64,000 nucleotides of DNA from Aquificaceae bacterium (GCA_026981975.1 JALSHV010000008.1:18511-82510); one strand, 5' to 3'. Counted from the first letter of the stretch, positions 20,750-30,401 are shown. Notes: generated by a model from the letters alone, not told the origin. Numbers and translations are program-made.

Positions 20750-21564
20750 TTCGGAAGTCCTGTGCCAGCGGGACTGTATCCTTCGGGAACACTGAAGAAG
20801 TTATCTTTTACCTTTTTCTTTTTAACAGAGCGAACCACAACGGTGCTTGACATATCCCCCACTGTTGAGGTTGACATTACTTGAACACCGTATTTATCTA
20901 TAAAGTCCATAGTTATTGATTCTATTTGATTCATCATCTTTAAAACTTTTGGATTCTTGTTGATTTTAGGATCTTTTTTAGCTTCTCTGAAGAGATTTTT
21001 AAACCTTGTCTTCTCCGCTTCTTTAAGAATATTACTGTCTTTTGTTACCCACATAACCGTTTTTATAACTCTTCCTTGTTTATCTTTTATCGTTGCTACT
21101 ACTTTTCTAGCTTTCCATTTACCTATTTTCTTAAATTCTTTTGTTACTTCTAATCCTTTTTCTTTGGTCTTTAACTTACACTCTTGTGTATTGCAATCTA
21201 CAAGCATTGTAACAAAACCGAACATTACCATGTGAGCTGGGGTTTCCATTTTGAAATAGCTTTTGTTTTCGTGAAAGATTCTGTAGTTAATTATTTTTCC
21301 TTCCTTGTAAACTTGGAGATTCTCTTCTTTTTTAACTTTAGTCTTAGACTCTCCTCCATGAAAGGAAAAACCTTGAGAATGTCCTGAAGATACAGTTGTT
21401 TTTATCTCTTCAACTATTTTAACATAGCCCCTTGCTATATATTCCGTTATTTTCTGAGTGCTTTCTATCCCCATACCTTTTACATCAGCTTCTTTCTCTA
21501 TTACAGTCACATTAACAGCAAAAATTACACTTATGTGGATCAGAAAGAGTAAAAAACCTATCAT
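20740..21564 (-). CDS. exported DUF4412-like protein
   Basis: 274 residues with a signal peptide (IGFLLFLIHISVIFA). The body is beta-rich with repeated phrases of the LolA/DUF4412 type: YIKIVEEIKTTVSS-like, INYRIFHENKSYFKM, and WKARKVVATIKDKQGRVIKTVMWVT. Such proteins are periplasmic or outer-membrane associated with a lipoprotein-carrier-like fold, but the role is unknown. The C-terminal half ends FFSVPEGYSPAG, common in DUF4412 proteins. It overlaps the small gene downstream and follows a 147-residue hypothetical by 24 nt with a GGAGG-type site. Confidence 0.55.
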   Translation of the reverse strand: MIGFLLFLIHISVIFAVNVTVIEKEADVKGMGIESTQKITEYIARGYVKIVEEIKTTVSSGHSQGFSFHGGESKTKVKKEENLQVYKEGKIINYRIFHENKSYFKMETPAHMVMFGFVTMLVDCNTQECKLKTKEKGLEVTKEFKKIGKWKARKVVATIKDKQGRVIKTVMWVTKDSNILKEAEKTRFKNLFREAKKDPKINKNPKVLKMMNQIESITMDFIDKYGVQVMSTSTVGDMSSTVVVRSVKKKKVKDNFFSVPEGYSPAGTGLPKWH

Positions 21565-21588
21565 TTTCTACCTCCTTATTGGTAATCG

Positions 21589-22032
21589 TTAAAGTTTACC
21601 ATTTTCATTATCTTCCTGTTCTCCGAAAAATATTTTTTCCGGATCTTCTTCTGTTTTCTCTACGCCAGCTGTAAGTAAGAAGTTCTCTAAACTACCCGCA
21701 TCGGAACGAAGAGTTATTCTCTTTTTTCCCTGCGGAGTTTCCCATAAAACAGAGTAAGAATCTCCGCTTACTTCTACATCAGCTTCAAGCTTTTTAAAAC
21801 CTCTTTTTTCCATTTCTTCGTAGAAGAGATCTTCAAATAGAAAAACGAAAAGGGGATAATCTTTTTTTATCTTTGAGGAATCTGGCACTGTATCTTCCAA
21901 GGAATTGAACACCTTAAGTATTGCGGAACTCAAAGCTTGACCGAAATCTTCTTTAGTAAGATGCTCTTCAGCCGCAAACCAAATTTGAAACCTGTCTTCA
22001 TAGGATTTAAGTTCTACTTTAAAGAGTTTCAT
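21589..22032 (-). CDS. uncharacterised acidic 147-residue protein
   Basis: No signal peptide or membrane segment. Mixed alpha/beta sequence with a Glu/Asp-rich tail (EEDPEKIFFGEQEDNE). Starts in a 4-nt ATGA overlap with the upstream exported-protein gene, so the two are translationally coupled. I recognise no domain. Its position within a group of four uncharacterised genes between tyrS and mqnC suggests a shared envelope-related role at most. Confidence 0.55.
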   Translation of the reverse strand: MKLFKVELKSYEDRFQIWFAAEEHLTKEDFGQALSSAILKVFNSLEDTVPDSSKIKKDYPLFVFLFEDLFYEEMEKRGFKKLEADVEVSGDSYSVLWETPQGKKRITLRSDAGSLENFLLTAGVEKTEEDPEKIFFGEQEDNENGKL

Positions 22033-22733
22033 TTCACCACCGCCGATACAGGTATTTTTACAGGTTTAAAACGAAAACTGTGTCTAAGAGCCTTTTCTCT
22101 CCCCTCCTTTACAAGCTTCCTCAGATGGGAGGGAATGTTTTCTTCAAAGCTAAAGTTGTAAAGGAAATACCTTACACCCAGCTTGGGAAGAATATTCGTG
22201 GGTATAATGTAATGTCTGCTTTCATAAGAAAAAGTGAAAGGAAGGGTTGCAGGAGAGGGGGGAAGCACTACTTCTATAAAATCCCTGAATTCAACCTCGT
22301 CCTTTCCTTCAACGTATGCTCTAAGGGCTTTTAGAATAACCTTCGTCCCCGCACAGTTTTTTAGGAAAATCTCCATATCCACTATTCTATCTTTAAGTCC
22401 CCTGCGGTTAAAATCTAAGGATTTCCCTCCCTTATATCCGTATATAAATTCGGAATCGCTGAATAGATCAACTTTATACCCGTCCACAGAACTTGATTCC
22501 ACTACTATTGTCGGTAGATAATCTTTCCCCTTTATATTCTCAAATAAAACCCAAACACAGGTTTTAGGAGGACTGGGTTCAACTCCCCTTACAGATACGT
22601 ATCCCACTACTCTACCGGGTGGTATCATAGGGTTAGGACTTAAAACTTCTATATGCCCACAATAGTGAAATATCTTTAAACTTCCTCCCAAAGAGAGGTT
22701 TACAGCAAGCAGTGAAATTATTAAAAATCGCAT
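22029..22733 (-). CDS. uncharacterised exported protein
   Basis: 234 residues. An N-terminal hydrophobic stretch (FLIISLLAVNLSLGG) is consistent with a signal peptide. The rest is beta-rich, with two short Pro-rich turns (SPNPMIPPGRV, EPSPPKTCV) and three Cys residues. No family recognised. It follows tyrS by 25 nt on the same strand and is coupled to the next gene by overlap. Confidence 0.55.
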   Translation of the reverse strand: MRFLIISLLAVNLSLGGSLKIFHYCGHIEVLSPNPMIPPGRVVGYVSVRGVEPSPPKTCVWVLFENIKGKDYLPTIVVESSSVDGYKVDLFSDSEFIYGYKGGKSLDFNRRGLKDRIVDMEIFLKNCAGTKVILKALRAYVEGKDEVEFRDFIEVVLPPSPATLPFTFSYESRHYIIPTNILPKLGVRYFLYNFSFEENIPSHLRKLVKEGREKALRHSFRFKPVKIPVSAVVK

Positions 22734-22758
22734 TCTATACTTATGAAGATATTTCCGA

Positions 22759-23952
22759 TTAAGAAGAAGAGGAACTTTTTTTTCTCACGCGGTAGAATTT
22801 CTTTTTTCCTACTTGCACCTTAATCTCTCCGTCAAGTTTTACCTTAAAGTGAGGATCCGTTATTTTTTCCGAATTTATTCTCAAACCTCCACTTTGTATT
22901 ACCCTTCTTCCTTCGTTTCTCGAAGGAACGGCGGAAAGCTTAATAAGCAAATCTAAGGCGCTTAGTTCTTCTTCATTGAATTCTGCAAGCGGTGCATCTT
23001 CGGGGAATTCTTTTTTTGAGTATGTTTTCTCAAACCATTCCCTAGCTTGCTGTGAAGTTTCTTCTCCGTAAAACATTTCAACTATTAAACTTGCAAGGTG
23101 TTTTTTCGCTTCCATGGGATGCCATTCCTCTTTTATCCTTTTTATTTCCTGCTGGCTGTAGTCGGTAAGCAGTGCATAGTATTCCCACATCAGTTTATCA
23201 GATAGAGACATCAGTTTTCCAAATATAGTTTTAGGATCTTCCGTTATTCCCACGTAGTTACCGTAAGATTTAGACATCTTACGAACACCGTCTAATCCTA
23301 CAAGAAGTGGAAGTGTTATACAAATCTGAGGTCTTTGCCCGAATTCCCTTTGTATATCCCTTCCTATTAAAAGGTTAAATTTCTGATCTGTTCCTCCCAA
23401 CTCTATGTCCGCTTTTACAGCTACTGAATCATACGCTTGCAGCAAAGGATACAAAAACTCGTGAATGTATATGGGAGATCCTTCGGTGAATCTCTTTGAA
23501 AAATCTTCTCTTTCCAGCATTCTAGCTACCGTGTATTTAGCTGAAAGTTCAACTATTCCTTTTGTTCCCAATTTCTCTATCCAAGAACTGTTAAAAAGTA
23601 GGGTAGTTTTTTCTGGATCAAGGATCTTAAAGGCTTGCTGTTTATAAGTTTTCGCGTTTTCCAATACTTCTTCCCTTGTAAGAGGAGGTCTCGTTTCCCT
23701 CCTGCCTGTAGGATCTCCTATTGTGGCGGTAAAATCTCCGATTATAAGTATGACTTCGTGTCCCAAATCCTGAAATTGGCGCATTTTCCTTAAAAGAACC
23801 ACATGTCCTAAGTGAAGATCGGGTGCGGTTGGATCAAATCCTACTTTTACACGAAGAGGTCTGCCTTCTTTCAATCTGTTGAGTAATTCCTCCTCTTCTA
23901 TTATTTCTGCCGTTCCCTTCCTAAGGAGTTTAAATTGATCTTCAGCATTCAT
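22759..23952 (-). CDS. tyrS: tyrosyl-tRNA synthetase
   Basis: Charges tRNA-Tyr. 397 residues, class I: HIGH-type motif HLGHVVLL near residue 47, the tyrosine-binding region [13 protein letters not shown], and KMSKS (RKMSKSYGN) near residue 230. A C-terminal S4 RNA-binding domain ([17 protein letters not shown]) follows. The motif spacing is that of the TyrZ-like subgroup common in thermophiles. It begins 6 nt after trmI ends, in the long minus-strand run. Confidence 0.97.
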   Translation of the reverse strand: MNAEDQFKLLRKGTAEIIEEEELLNRLKEGRPLRVKVGFDPTAPDLHLGHVVLLRKMRQFQDLGHEVILIIGDFTATIGDPTGRRETRPPLTREEVLENAKTYKQQAFKILDPEKTTLLFNSSWIEKLGTKGIVELSAKYTVARMLEREDFSKRFTEGSPIYIHEFLYPLLQAYDSVAVKADIELGGTDQKFNLLIGRDIQREFGQRPQICITLPLLVGLDGVRKMSKSYGNYVGITEDPKTIFGKLMSLSDKLMWEYYALLTDYSQQEIKRIKEEWHPMEAKKHLASLIVEMFYGEETSQQAREWFEKTYSKKEFPEDAPLAEFNEEELSALDLLIKLSAVPSRNEGRRVIQSGGLRINSEKITDPHFKVKLDGEIKVQVGKKKFYRVRKKSSSSS

Positions 23953-23957
23953 GGATT

Positions 23958-24698
23958 CTAATTATAAATTTTCCTACAGAATACAAGATAAGCTGTATGA
24001 GCTGTCATAGTGTCTTCCGGTCTAAATCTTTCAGGAACTGTTTTGTAGTATCTGTGGAAAATTTCAACAACTTCAATCCCTCCGAAGAGTCCTTTTATAT
24101 TGCTTAAAAGATCTACCACCTGATTCGTCGTCGGCAATAGAAAACCTACAGGAGCGGAATTCTTTAAAACTCTGTGTAGTTTATCCAAGAAAGGAATAGG
24201 ATCTTTGACATCTACAAAAGCGGAATCGTAAAACTCGTTCTTTATTTCCGCTTTTAAAAAATCTTCCAAATGGAATACAACGTTTTTACCTAATCCGAAT
24301 CTTTCAAAATTACTTTTTGCCAGTTTGAAGAAATCCTCCACTACTTCATAAGTGTGAACTTCCCCTGCAAGTTCTGAAAGCACAGCGCACAATGCTCCAC
24401 TTCCTGTTCCGAATTCCAAAACGCGTGTGTTCTTCCTTATACCCAGTTTAAAAGCTATATAAAAAGCGTCCTTCGGATATATTATTTGAGTTTTCCTTCT
24501 GAACCCGAGAAGAATAATATCTTCCAAGGTAGCCTTAAAGACTTCAAACTTTCCTACCCTTAATCCTTCGGGTTTATTCAGAAGAAAAGAGAATTTCAGA
24601 ATATCCTTTTTAACATTCAGAGAACCTTTAGAATCCAAACGCCTTAGATACTTTTTGTCCTCATACCTGATAAGGAGCCAGTCTCCTTCTTTAAACAT
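23958..24698 (-). CDS. trmI: tRNA (adenine58-N1)-methyltransferase TrmI
   Basis: Makes m1A58 in the T loop of tRNA, a modification important for growth at high temperature. 246 residues; N-terminal small beta domain, then a Rossmann SAM domain with [17 protein letters not shown] near residue 100 and the [14 protein letters not shown] catalytic-loop region near 170. Homotetrameric in characterised thermophile enzymes. It lies between the DUF4388-like gene and tyrS with 3-6 nt gaps. Confidence 0.93.
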   Translation of the reverse strand: MFKEGDWLLIRYEDKKYLRRLDSKGSLNVKKDILKFSFLLNKPEGLRVGKFEVFKATLEDIILLGFRRKTQIIYPKDAFYIAFKLGIRKNTRVLEFGTGSGALCAVLSELAGEVHTYEVVEDFFKLAKSNFERFGLGKNVVFHLEDFLKAEIKNEFYDSAFVDVKDPIPFLDKLHRVLKNSAPVGFLLPTTNQVVDLLSNIKGLFGGIEVVEIFHRYYKTVPERFRPEDTMTAHTAYLVFCRKIYN

Positions 24699-24701
24699 TA
24701 A

Positions 24702-26105
24702 TCAACTTTTTATCTTTAAATATCTATCCACTTCCAAAAGATTAAAGATATCTTTTAAAGGTCTTAGATGAAATTCCAGCTCTTCTTGATGCTTTTGTTC
24801 TCCTATTTCCTGAGCACCTAAATCAAGTATAAAGCCCAACAAATTCATAAGTTTGTGTTCTTCTTCCTCACCGGGATTTTTTACAAGGCGAACCTTACCT
24901 TCCCAAAAACTTAAAAAGGGATACTTTACAACCTCTTGAAGAATCACTGTATTTATCTTTGTAGGTGCGTGTTTCATGAATATACTTAAAACTTCGTTTA
25001 TCATAAAAATGTAAACAATAGAAGGCATGTTGTCCACTTTTTTGTAGAAAAACAAACTTAAAAAGTAAGGTTCTTCAAATTTAAGTGTATGAGAAGGTTT
25101 AAATATCCCTTCAGATTCCATTAAAGACATCACAAGATGTCCTTCCTTAAAAACCACAAAGATATCTCCTCTTCTTTGAGAGATCAGCAAAAGAGCATCT
25201 TTTTTATACTTACTTAAACCTAAAAACAGTTTACTTATCTCCATAAAGTTACTACTAACACTGTTTATATCCGGTTGAGACAAATAACGTATGGCAATGA
25301 ATCTAACTATACTCTTATCTAAGGAAATTAAAGTCAACTCCGCATTCTTATCAGGGGACAGTAGAAATTCAAATATATCGTAATCCACAGGGAAAACAGC
25401 GAAAATATCTCCGTTTTCATAAAAGAGATTTATAGTATAAGTAGGAGCTGATATTTTTGCTATACCTGAGAACTTATTGTTCTTAAGACTTTCAAGAATT
25501 GCCACTATGTTAACTCTTCTTAAAGGAACACCTTCCATAAGGTAGTCTATTTCCAGATCACCACTACTTTTCTCTTCTCTGAATTCGTATATGTCCAGTT
25601 TTCCTTCCGTCAAAAGATCTTTAATTTTCCTGACTACTGAAACTACTGACTCTGCGGACAAAGAAATAGCTTCCACAAGGCTTTTTCCCTCAAAAAAACT
25701 TGCAAATCTGTCCGAAGCTTTAAAGATTGCATACGGAGATATCACTCTGTCAAGAACATCATCAAGTTCCCTTCTGACTATTGTTGCCTGTATCATAAGC
25801 TCATCAGCACTTACAGGATTCTCTAAAATCATACCTTTAACCTTTTCTTCTTCGTAAAAAGCAAAGAATCCTTCAGGATTTGATAACATTTGAGCTAAGC
25901 AATAAACAAGGAGATTGTAGCTGTTTACTTTTTCCCTGTTCAGCAGTTCTACATCACTGCGAAATTCTGTAACAGATCCTTCCTTTATTTTCATGGAAAG
26001 AAAATATCTGTTTACAAATAGCTCAAGAGTTCCCGATCTTCCCTGAAGTAATCCTGTGATTACGTCGTTTAAACTACGAGTATCGCCAATGTAACCGTAG
26101 AACAT
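24702..26105 (-). CDS. DUF4388-like protein next to an MglA-type GTPase
   Basis: 467 residues, no signal peptide or membrane segment. The N-terminal part (LNDVITGLLQGRSGTLELFV, then IKEGSVTEFRSD) and a repeat-like middle part (VAILESLKNNKFSGIAKIS, then FYENGDIFAVFPV) both have the pattern of DUF4388/PATAN modules, which are often found in proteins working with MglA GTPases and response regulators in gliding, twitching or polarity control. The gene follows the mglA-like gene by 8 nt. Domain naming is my reading of the repeat pattern and should be treated as probable only. Confidence 0.6.
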   Translation of the reverse strand: MFYGYIGDTRSLNDVITGLLQGRSGTLELFVNRYFLSMKIKEGSVTEFRSDVELLNREKVNSYNLLVYCLAQMLSNPEGFFAFYEEEKVKGMILENPVSADELMIQATIVRRELDDVLDRVISPYAIFKASDRFASFFEGKSLVEAISLSAESVVSVVRKIKDLLTEGKLDIYEFREEKSSGDLEIDYLMEGVPLRRVNIVAILESLKNNKFSGIAKISAPTYTINLFYENGDIFAVFPVDYDIFEFLLSPDKNAELTLISLDKSIVRFIAIRYLSQPDINSVSSNFMEISKLFLGLSKYKKDALLLISQRRGDIFVVFKEGHLVMSLMESEGIFKPSHTLKFEEPYFLSLFFYKKVDNMPSIVYIFMINEVLSIFMKHAPTKINTVILQEVVKYPFLSFWEGKVRLVKNPGEEEEHKLMNLLGFILDLGAQEIGEQKHQEELEFHLRPLKDIFNLLEVDRYLKIKS

Positions 26106-26113
26106 CTTAGTGT

Positions 26114-26686
26114 TTATCCTATCATTTTCCTGAACTTCTCCTTAAGCTCCTGAGCTATAAGATCAAAGGTTTCTACTACTCCCGTCCCCCTGATAGCTAC
26201 AGCCTCAACCGTTTTTTTTCCGGGTATGTATACTTCCCTTTGTAGAGTTTCTAAAGGTAAAGCATCGGGGAGATCCCTTTTGTTGTATTGAATAACAACA
26301 GGTGTTTCTTCCAGTTCCTTACCGTAAGCTTTTAAATCTTGACTAAGAATTCCTATAAACTCTGCGTTTTCCTTGAGTTTTTTCTCGGAAGAGTCCACAA
26401 CAAAGACTACCGCATCAACACCTCTCATTACCATTCTTCTGATGTCCTTGTAAATGTTTTGACCCGGTATTGTGTATATAGAAAAGGTAAGAGTAAAACC
26501 GTCCGTTTTTATTTTTTTTGTTATAAAGTCAAATACCAGTGTCCGTTCTCCTTTGGTATCAAAACTAAGTAGATCAAGGCCACTCTTTTTGGCAAGCTGT
26601 TCTATATTTGTGGTCTTTCCCGAAAGTGCTATACCGTGATAAACAACTTTGAATCTCACAATTCCCTTTGATGAATCAACAATCAT
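26114..26686 (-). CDS. mglA: MglA-family small GTPase
   Basis: 190-residue Ras-like GTPase. P-loop YHGIALSGKTTN (about residues 15-26), switch region with TLVFDF, PGQ-type Walker B segment IYTIPGQNIY, and base-recognition NKRD (QYNKRDL) near residue 135. MglA proteins mark the leading pole in Myxococcus and control type IV pili or gliding; other bacteria use them in envelope or pilus polarity. No MglB (roadblock) partner is next to it; the downstream DUF4388-like protein may take an effector or regulator role. The symbol indicates family, not proven orthology. Confidence 0.85.
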   Translation of the reverse strand: MIVDSSKGIVRFKVVYHGIALSGKTTNIEQLAKKSGLDLLSFDTKGERTLVFDFITKKIKTDGFTLTFSIYTIPGQNIYKDIRRMVMRGVDAVVFVVDSSEKKLKENAEFIGILSQDLKAYGKELEETPVVIQYNKRDLPDALPLETLQREVYIPGKKTVEAVAIRGTGVVETFDLIAQELKEKFRKMIG

Positions 26687-26687
26687 C

Positions 26688-27785
26688 TTAACTCCCTCCT
26701 TTTACCCTCAATTTATTCCATTCAAGACAGTTAGAACAGAGGGGAGAGTATTTTTTGAATTCCTTACCACAGGCACTGCATTCCCACAGGTAAAGCAGAA
26801 GAGCAATTTCCTTCCCACACTCTTTTGCTTTTTCATTTCCTAAATCGGTTATAAGTTTTATCGGTTCTCTTAAGCTTTCTTTTAGTTCTTCAAGCTTTTC
26901 ATACATTCCTACGCTTAGATAAAGAAGAGCCATTACTTCTTTTTTTATACTTTTTTTGTTTTCTTCTGCAATTTCTAATATCTCCGGGTTAAGAGCATTT
27001 TTCTCTATGAGAATCGTGAGAACTTCGTTCTGAATTCCCTCAGTGAAAGCTCGGGAGAAACTCTTCTTTCTTCTTTTATTATCCTGAATAGAGGAAAGAA
27101 AGGCAAGAGAAGTGGGAGTAGGAGGTAATTTTTCTACTTCAGTGATGGATTCCTCTCCTTTGACTTCTGTTAGAAGAGTTGCTAAAATTCTCTTTTCATT
27201 ATCTCGCATGTTCTTTTCGCTGTCAGAAATTATGCTTCTTTGAAGTTCAAGAGCCTTTTCTCTTTCTCCTTTTAGAAAATAAATACTCCTTAAAAGTTTC
27301 CTTGCCTTGAGATTTTTCCACTGCTTTCCAAGGGCTTTCTCAAGCAGATCTTTTGATTTTTCCAAATCTTCTCTTAGCAGAGCTTCTGCAAGAGCGGTCT
27401 CCGCTATCCCTTCTTTATACTTCTCGGTTTTCAATGAAGGTATTTTCCCAAGTGCTTTTTGAACGTTAACTACTAATGGAGTTATCTCTTCATTGTTCAG
27501 AAGTTTAGACAGTTCAGTTTCTGCCTTTGAAGGGTATCCTTTCCACATATAGGACAATCCTTTCTTGAGTTTTTCCGTATAACGTTTCCAGCGCAGACTT
27601 TTTATTTCGGAAAGCATAAAAGCTATTAGAAAACCTGCTACGAAGCTTATGAGTATTGCTAAGAACAAGGGCATTTCCACGGAGTATTGGAAAAAGACAA
27701 GCTTAACCCCCTGCAGGTTGTAGTAAGCGAAAATAAGAGCTAACAACAGGACAGATACAAAGATAAAAATTCTTAGCACTATCAT
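26688..27785 (-). CDS. LapA/LapB-like fusion: membrane anchor, TPR-like helices, zinc ribbon
   Basis: 365 residues. The N-terminus has two close membrane helices (LRIFIFVSVLLLALIFAYYN and LFLAILISFVAGFLIAFM) separated by a short loop, exactly the LapA (DUF1049) pattern. A long helical TPR-like region follows (residues about 80-330), and the C-terminus has a rubredoxin-like zinc ribbon CSACGKEF...CSNCLEWN near 341-358, the mark of LapB/YciM. In E. coli LapA and LapB are separate, adjacent proteins that control LpxC degradation and so LPS synthesis. Here they appear fused. Follows rsfS with a 4-nt overlap. Confidence 0.75.
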   Translation of the reverse strand: MIVLRIFIFVSVLLLALIFAYYNLQGVKLVFFQYSVEMPLFLAILISFVAGFLIAFMLSEIKSLRWKRYTEKLKKGLSYMWKGYPSKAETELSKLLNNEEITPLVVNVQKALGKIPSLKTEKYKEGIAETALAEALLREDLEKSKDLLEKALGKQWKNLKARKLLRSIYFLKGEREKALELQRSIISDSEKNMRDNEKRILATLLTEVKGEESITEVEKLPPTPTSLAFLSSIQDNKRRKKSFSRAFTEGIQNEVLTILIEKNALNPEILEIAEENKKSIKKEVMALLYLSVGMYEKLEELKESLREPIKLITDLGNEKAKECGKEIALLLYLWECSACGKEFKKYSPLCSNCLEWNKLRVKGGS

Positions 27786-28111
27786 ATTTCAAGCCTCCTT
27801 GCTTCTGACCATATCCACTCTATCCTATAGTGATCTCTCCACTCAGGAGTGAATATATGGATCACAATGTCCAAAAGATCTACAAGTATCCAATTTCCAA
27901 ATTCCATACCTTCTACGTGATCTACGGTGTATCCCGCTTTTTGAACTTCTTCAATAAGATGTTTTGCTATCGCCTTTGCGTGGGTAGATGAATTAGCGGT
28001 GGTTATTATGAAGAAATCCGCTATATTTGTCAGGTTAGAAACGTCCAGTATTACCGTATCTTCCGCTTTCTTACTTTCCAACACTTTTTTTAAAAATATC
28101 AGCTTTTCCAT
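27782..28111 (-). CDS. rsfS: ribosomal silencing factor RsfS
   Basis: 109 residues, full length for the RsfS/Iojap family. It binds ribosomal protein uL14 and blocks 30S-50S joining under starvation. Family signatures: VSNLTNIADFFIITTANSSTHAKAIA region near residues 24-50 and the C-terminal GNWILVDLLDIVIHIF segment. Overlaps the next gene by 4 nt and the end of bamD by 13 nt. Confidence 0.94.
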   Translation of the reverse strand: MEKLIFLKKVLESKKAEDTVILDVSNLTNIADFFIITTANSSTHAKAIAKHLIEEVQKAGYTVDHVEGMEFGNWILVDLLDIVIHIFTPEWRDHYRIEWIWSEARRLEI

Positions 28112-29004
28112 TCTTTCTCTCTTACAAGTCTTTCAAGATCTTTGTAAAGGGGAGTCTCTCCGTAAACTTCCTTAAATTTTGCAAGAGCGGAGAGAGCTTC
28201 TTTAAGAGAATTCTCTTTTATTTTCTCCCATCGGATTATTTCCTTTTTGAGAAATGAAATTCTTCTTTCAATAGCTTTCCTTTCTTCCTCTGTTGCAGAT
28301 TTGAGTTTTTTTTGGGTTTTTGTAAGAAGATCCATAATCTTTTCTTTCTCTCTGCGCACTTGACTCTCAACAAAGAGAAGGCTTTTTATATATCTGTAAA
28401 ACACTTCCTCTTTAGAAATGTATTGGGAAAAGTTCAACATAAGTTCCTTATATCTCAGAGCAGCGGAATAGGTATAACCGTAGTCCTCATAGAACTTGGC
28501 TATCAAAAATTCATGCTGTGCTATTTTACGGTAGGCTGTTTCTATAAGTTTATTTACCTTAGGAGTATAAGGGCTGTTAGGAAACTTGTTAATAAATTCC
28601 TTGCCTTTTTCTATAGCTTTCCAAGTGTATTCTTGATCCCTATAAGGATCAGGTGAGACTTTTATGTAGCTATCAACAAGCATGTAAAAGGCTTCTTCTG
28701 TTCTTGCCAGCTTAGGATAATAAAAAATGTAGTCTTCAAGAGCCACTATAGCGTTAACGTAATCTTCATCTAAGTAGTAACTTTTCCCTAAAAGGAATTT
28801 AGCTTCTTCAATCTGGGAAGGAGTTAAATAGTCCATAAATTTAAGAGCTTCTTCAAAATCCCATGTAGCTGTGCCGTAATCCCCTTCCTTGAAAGCTTCA
28901 AGAGCAGAGGAGTAAAGTTCCTGAGCCTTTTCCGCTCTTTCTTCTTCAGAAAGCTTAGCACAACCTGAAAGAAAAAGAAAAGCTACTATAAAAGCTATTT
29001 TCAC
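28099..29004 (-). CDS. bamD: outer-membrane assembly lipoprotein BamD
   Basis: Lipoprotein of the BAM complex that folds beta-barrel proteins into the outer membrane. From GTG 29004 the product (301 residues) begins VKIAFIVAFLFLSGCAKL, a lipobox (SGC) after a short signal. TPR-like helices follow (ALEAFKEGDYGTATWDFEEA, FLLGKSYYLDEDYVNAIVAL). A longer open frame reaches 29079, but its extra residues precede the signal and overlap rng; GGGTGAG lies 7-8 nt before the chosen GTG. GTG 29016, overlapping the rng stop, is the alternative. Confidence 0.85.
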   Translation of the reverse strand: MKIAFIVAFLFLSGCAKLSEEERAEKAQELYSSALEAFKEGDYGTATWDFEEALKFMDYLTPSQIEEAKFLLGKSYYLDEDYVNAIVALEDYIFYYPKLARTEEAFYMLVDSYIKVSPDPYRDQEYTWKAIEKGKEFINKFPNSPYTPKVNKLIETAYRKIAQHEFLIAKFYEDYGYTYSAALRYKELMLNFSQYISKEEVFYRYIKSLLFVESQVRREKEKIMDLLTKTQKKLKSATEEERKAIERRISFLKKEIIRWEKIKENSLKEALSALAKFKEVYGETPLYKDLERLVREKEWKS

Positions 29005-29012
29005 ACTTACAC

Positions 29013-30401
29013 TCACCCGGTAAGAAGTATTTCGTAATAGTCCAAAGGAACATTGCATTCCACTTTGAGAGCTATCCACTCTTTTAGATTTCTCGCTTCC
29101 AATAGCCTTTCTACTTCTTCCCTTAATAAGGGATTGATCCTTAACTCCATATACCTTCCTTTAAAGTAGCTTATCTCTTTTTCTATCTCGTATAGAACTA
29201 CTTCCCTGCTTTTAACGTAACCCTTACCCTTGCAAGCGGGACAACAGGAAGACAGTGCTTGTGTTACACTGGGGGTTTCCTTACGACGGGTTAACTCAAG
29301 AAGTCCGAGTTGTGTTATACCGTAGATATGAACCTTAACACCCTCATCTGCGAAGAGTTCTTTCATTTTTTTTACCAGAATTTCTTTATTTTTGCGATCC
29401 TTCATATCTATGAAGTCTATTATCACTATACCACCTATATCCCTTAGCTTTATGTGCTTTGCAATTTCCTCTGCCGCTTCAAGGTTAGTCCGCAGTGCGG
29501 TTTCTTCAAGGGTGTCTCCACACACAGAACCGCTGTTGACGTCTATTACTGTCATAGCTTCTGTTTCTTCTATTATTATGTATCCACCGCTCTTAAGCCA
29601 TATATATCGGGCGAAAATCTTAGCTAATACTTTGTCCAGACCGTATTTTTTAAAATAGTAACTTATATTCTTTATGTATCTTATCTTATTGATCAGTTCT
29701 GGGAAGTTACTTTCAAGAAAAACCATCAACTCACCCCAAAGATCTCTGTCGTCTATAATTATTTCACTTATATCGTGCCAGTTATCCCTTATTATTTGAG
29801 CGTATAAGGGAACTTCTTCATAGACCATTCCAGTTTTTATACCGCTGGCTTTTTCCTTTATAGCATTCCATTTTTTTCTTAAAGTGTTGAGTTCCTCAAG
29901 GAGGATACTGTCCTTTACCTTCTCTGCAGAGGTTCTTACAATTACACCTTCCCCGTTGAGATTTTTCTCAAATAGCTTTTTGAAATGTATTTTTAGATCG
30001 TTGTTTCCAATCTTTGATGAAATAAACACTTTATTCCCTGTAGGTAAATACACAAGGTATCTGCCGGGAATGCTTATCCTACAGGTAACTTTTCCTCCTT
30101 TATCTTCCGTGGGTTCTCTTTTCATCTGAACTATAAGATCATCTCCCACTTCTGGCAAGCAACACATTTCTCCGTTCTCGTGTTGACTTTTAAGAGGCAA
30201 ATAAGCTTCCTTATCCAAACCTATATCTAAGAATGCTCCATCAAGGTTTTTTGCCAGTCTTTTAACTTTTCCTTTAAAGATACTGCCTACTAATCTTTTC
30301 TCTCCCCTCCTTTCAACTTTTATTTCTGTTATCGCTCTATCCTTTAAAAGAAAAGAAAGAGTCAATGTTCTGCTGGAGGATATAATTAGAACTACTTCCA
30401 T
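29013..30401 (-). CDS. rng: ribonuclease G/E family endoribonuclease
   Basis: Processes rRNA and mRNA by single-strand cleavage. 462 residues, RNase G size without the RNase E degradosome scaffold. N-terminal S1 domain (GSIFKGKVKRLAKNLDGAFLDIG region), then the catalytic metal site with TVIDVNSGS and IVIIDFIDMKD aspartates, and the zinc-link CPACKGKGYV near residue 395. First gene of the long minus-strand run; a TAAAAT (30416-30411) lies 9 nt before the ATG and no Shine-Dalgarno sequence is seen. Confidence 0.95.
   Translation of the reverse strand: MEVVLIISSSRTLTLSFLLKDRAITEIKVERRGEKRLVGSIFKGKVKRLAKNLDGAFLDIGLDKEAYLPLKSQHENGEMCCLPEVGDDLIVQMKREPTEDKGGKVTCRISIPGRYLVYLPTGNKVFISSKIGNNDLKIHFKKLFEKNLNGEGVIVRTSAEKVKDSILLEELNTLRKKWNAIKEKASGIKTGMVYEEVPLYAQIIRDNWHDISEIIIDDRDLWGELMVFLESNFPELINKIRYIKNISYYFKKYGLDKVLAKIFARYIWLKSGGYIIIEETEAMTVIDVNSGSVCGDTLEETALRTNLEAAEEIAKHIKLRDIGGIVIIDFIDMKDRKNKEILVKKMKELFADEGVKVHIYGITQLGLLELTRRKETPSVTQALSSCCPACKGKGYVKSREVVLYEIEKEISYFKGRYMELRINPLLREEVERLLEARNLKEWIALKVECNVPLDYYEILLTG

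Noticed and set aside
28099..29079. Longer bamD frame starting at 29079
   Set aside because: The extra residues come before the signal peptide and lipobox and lie inside rng.
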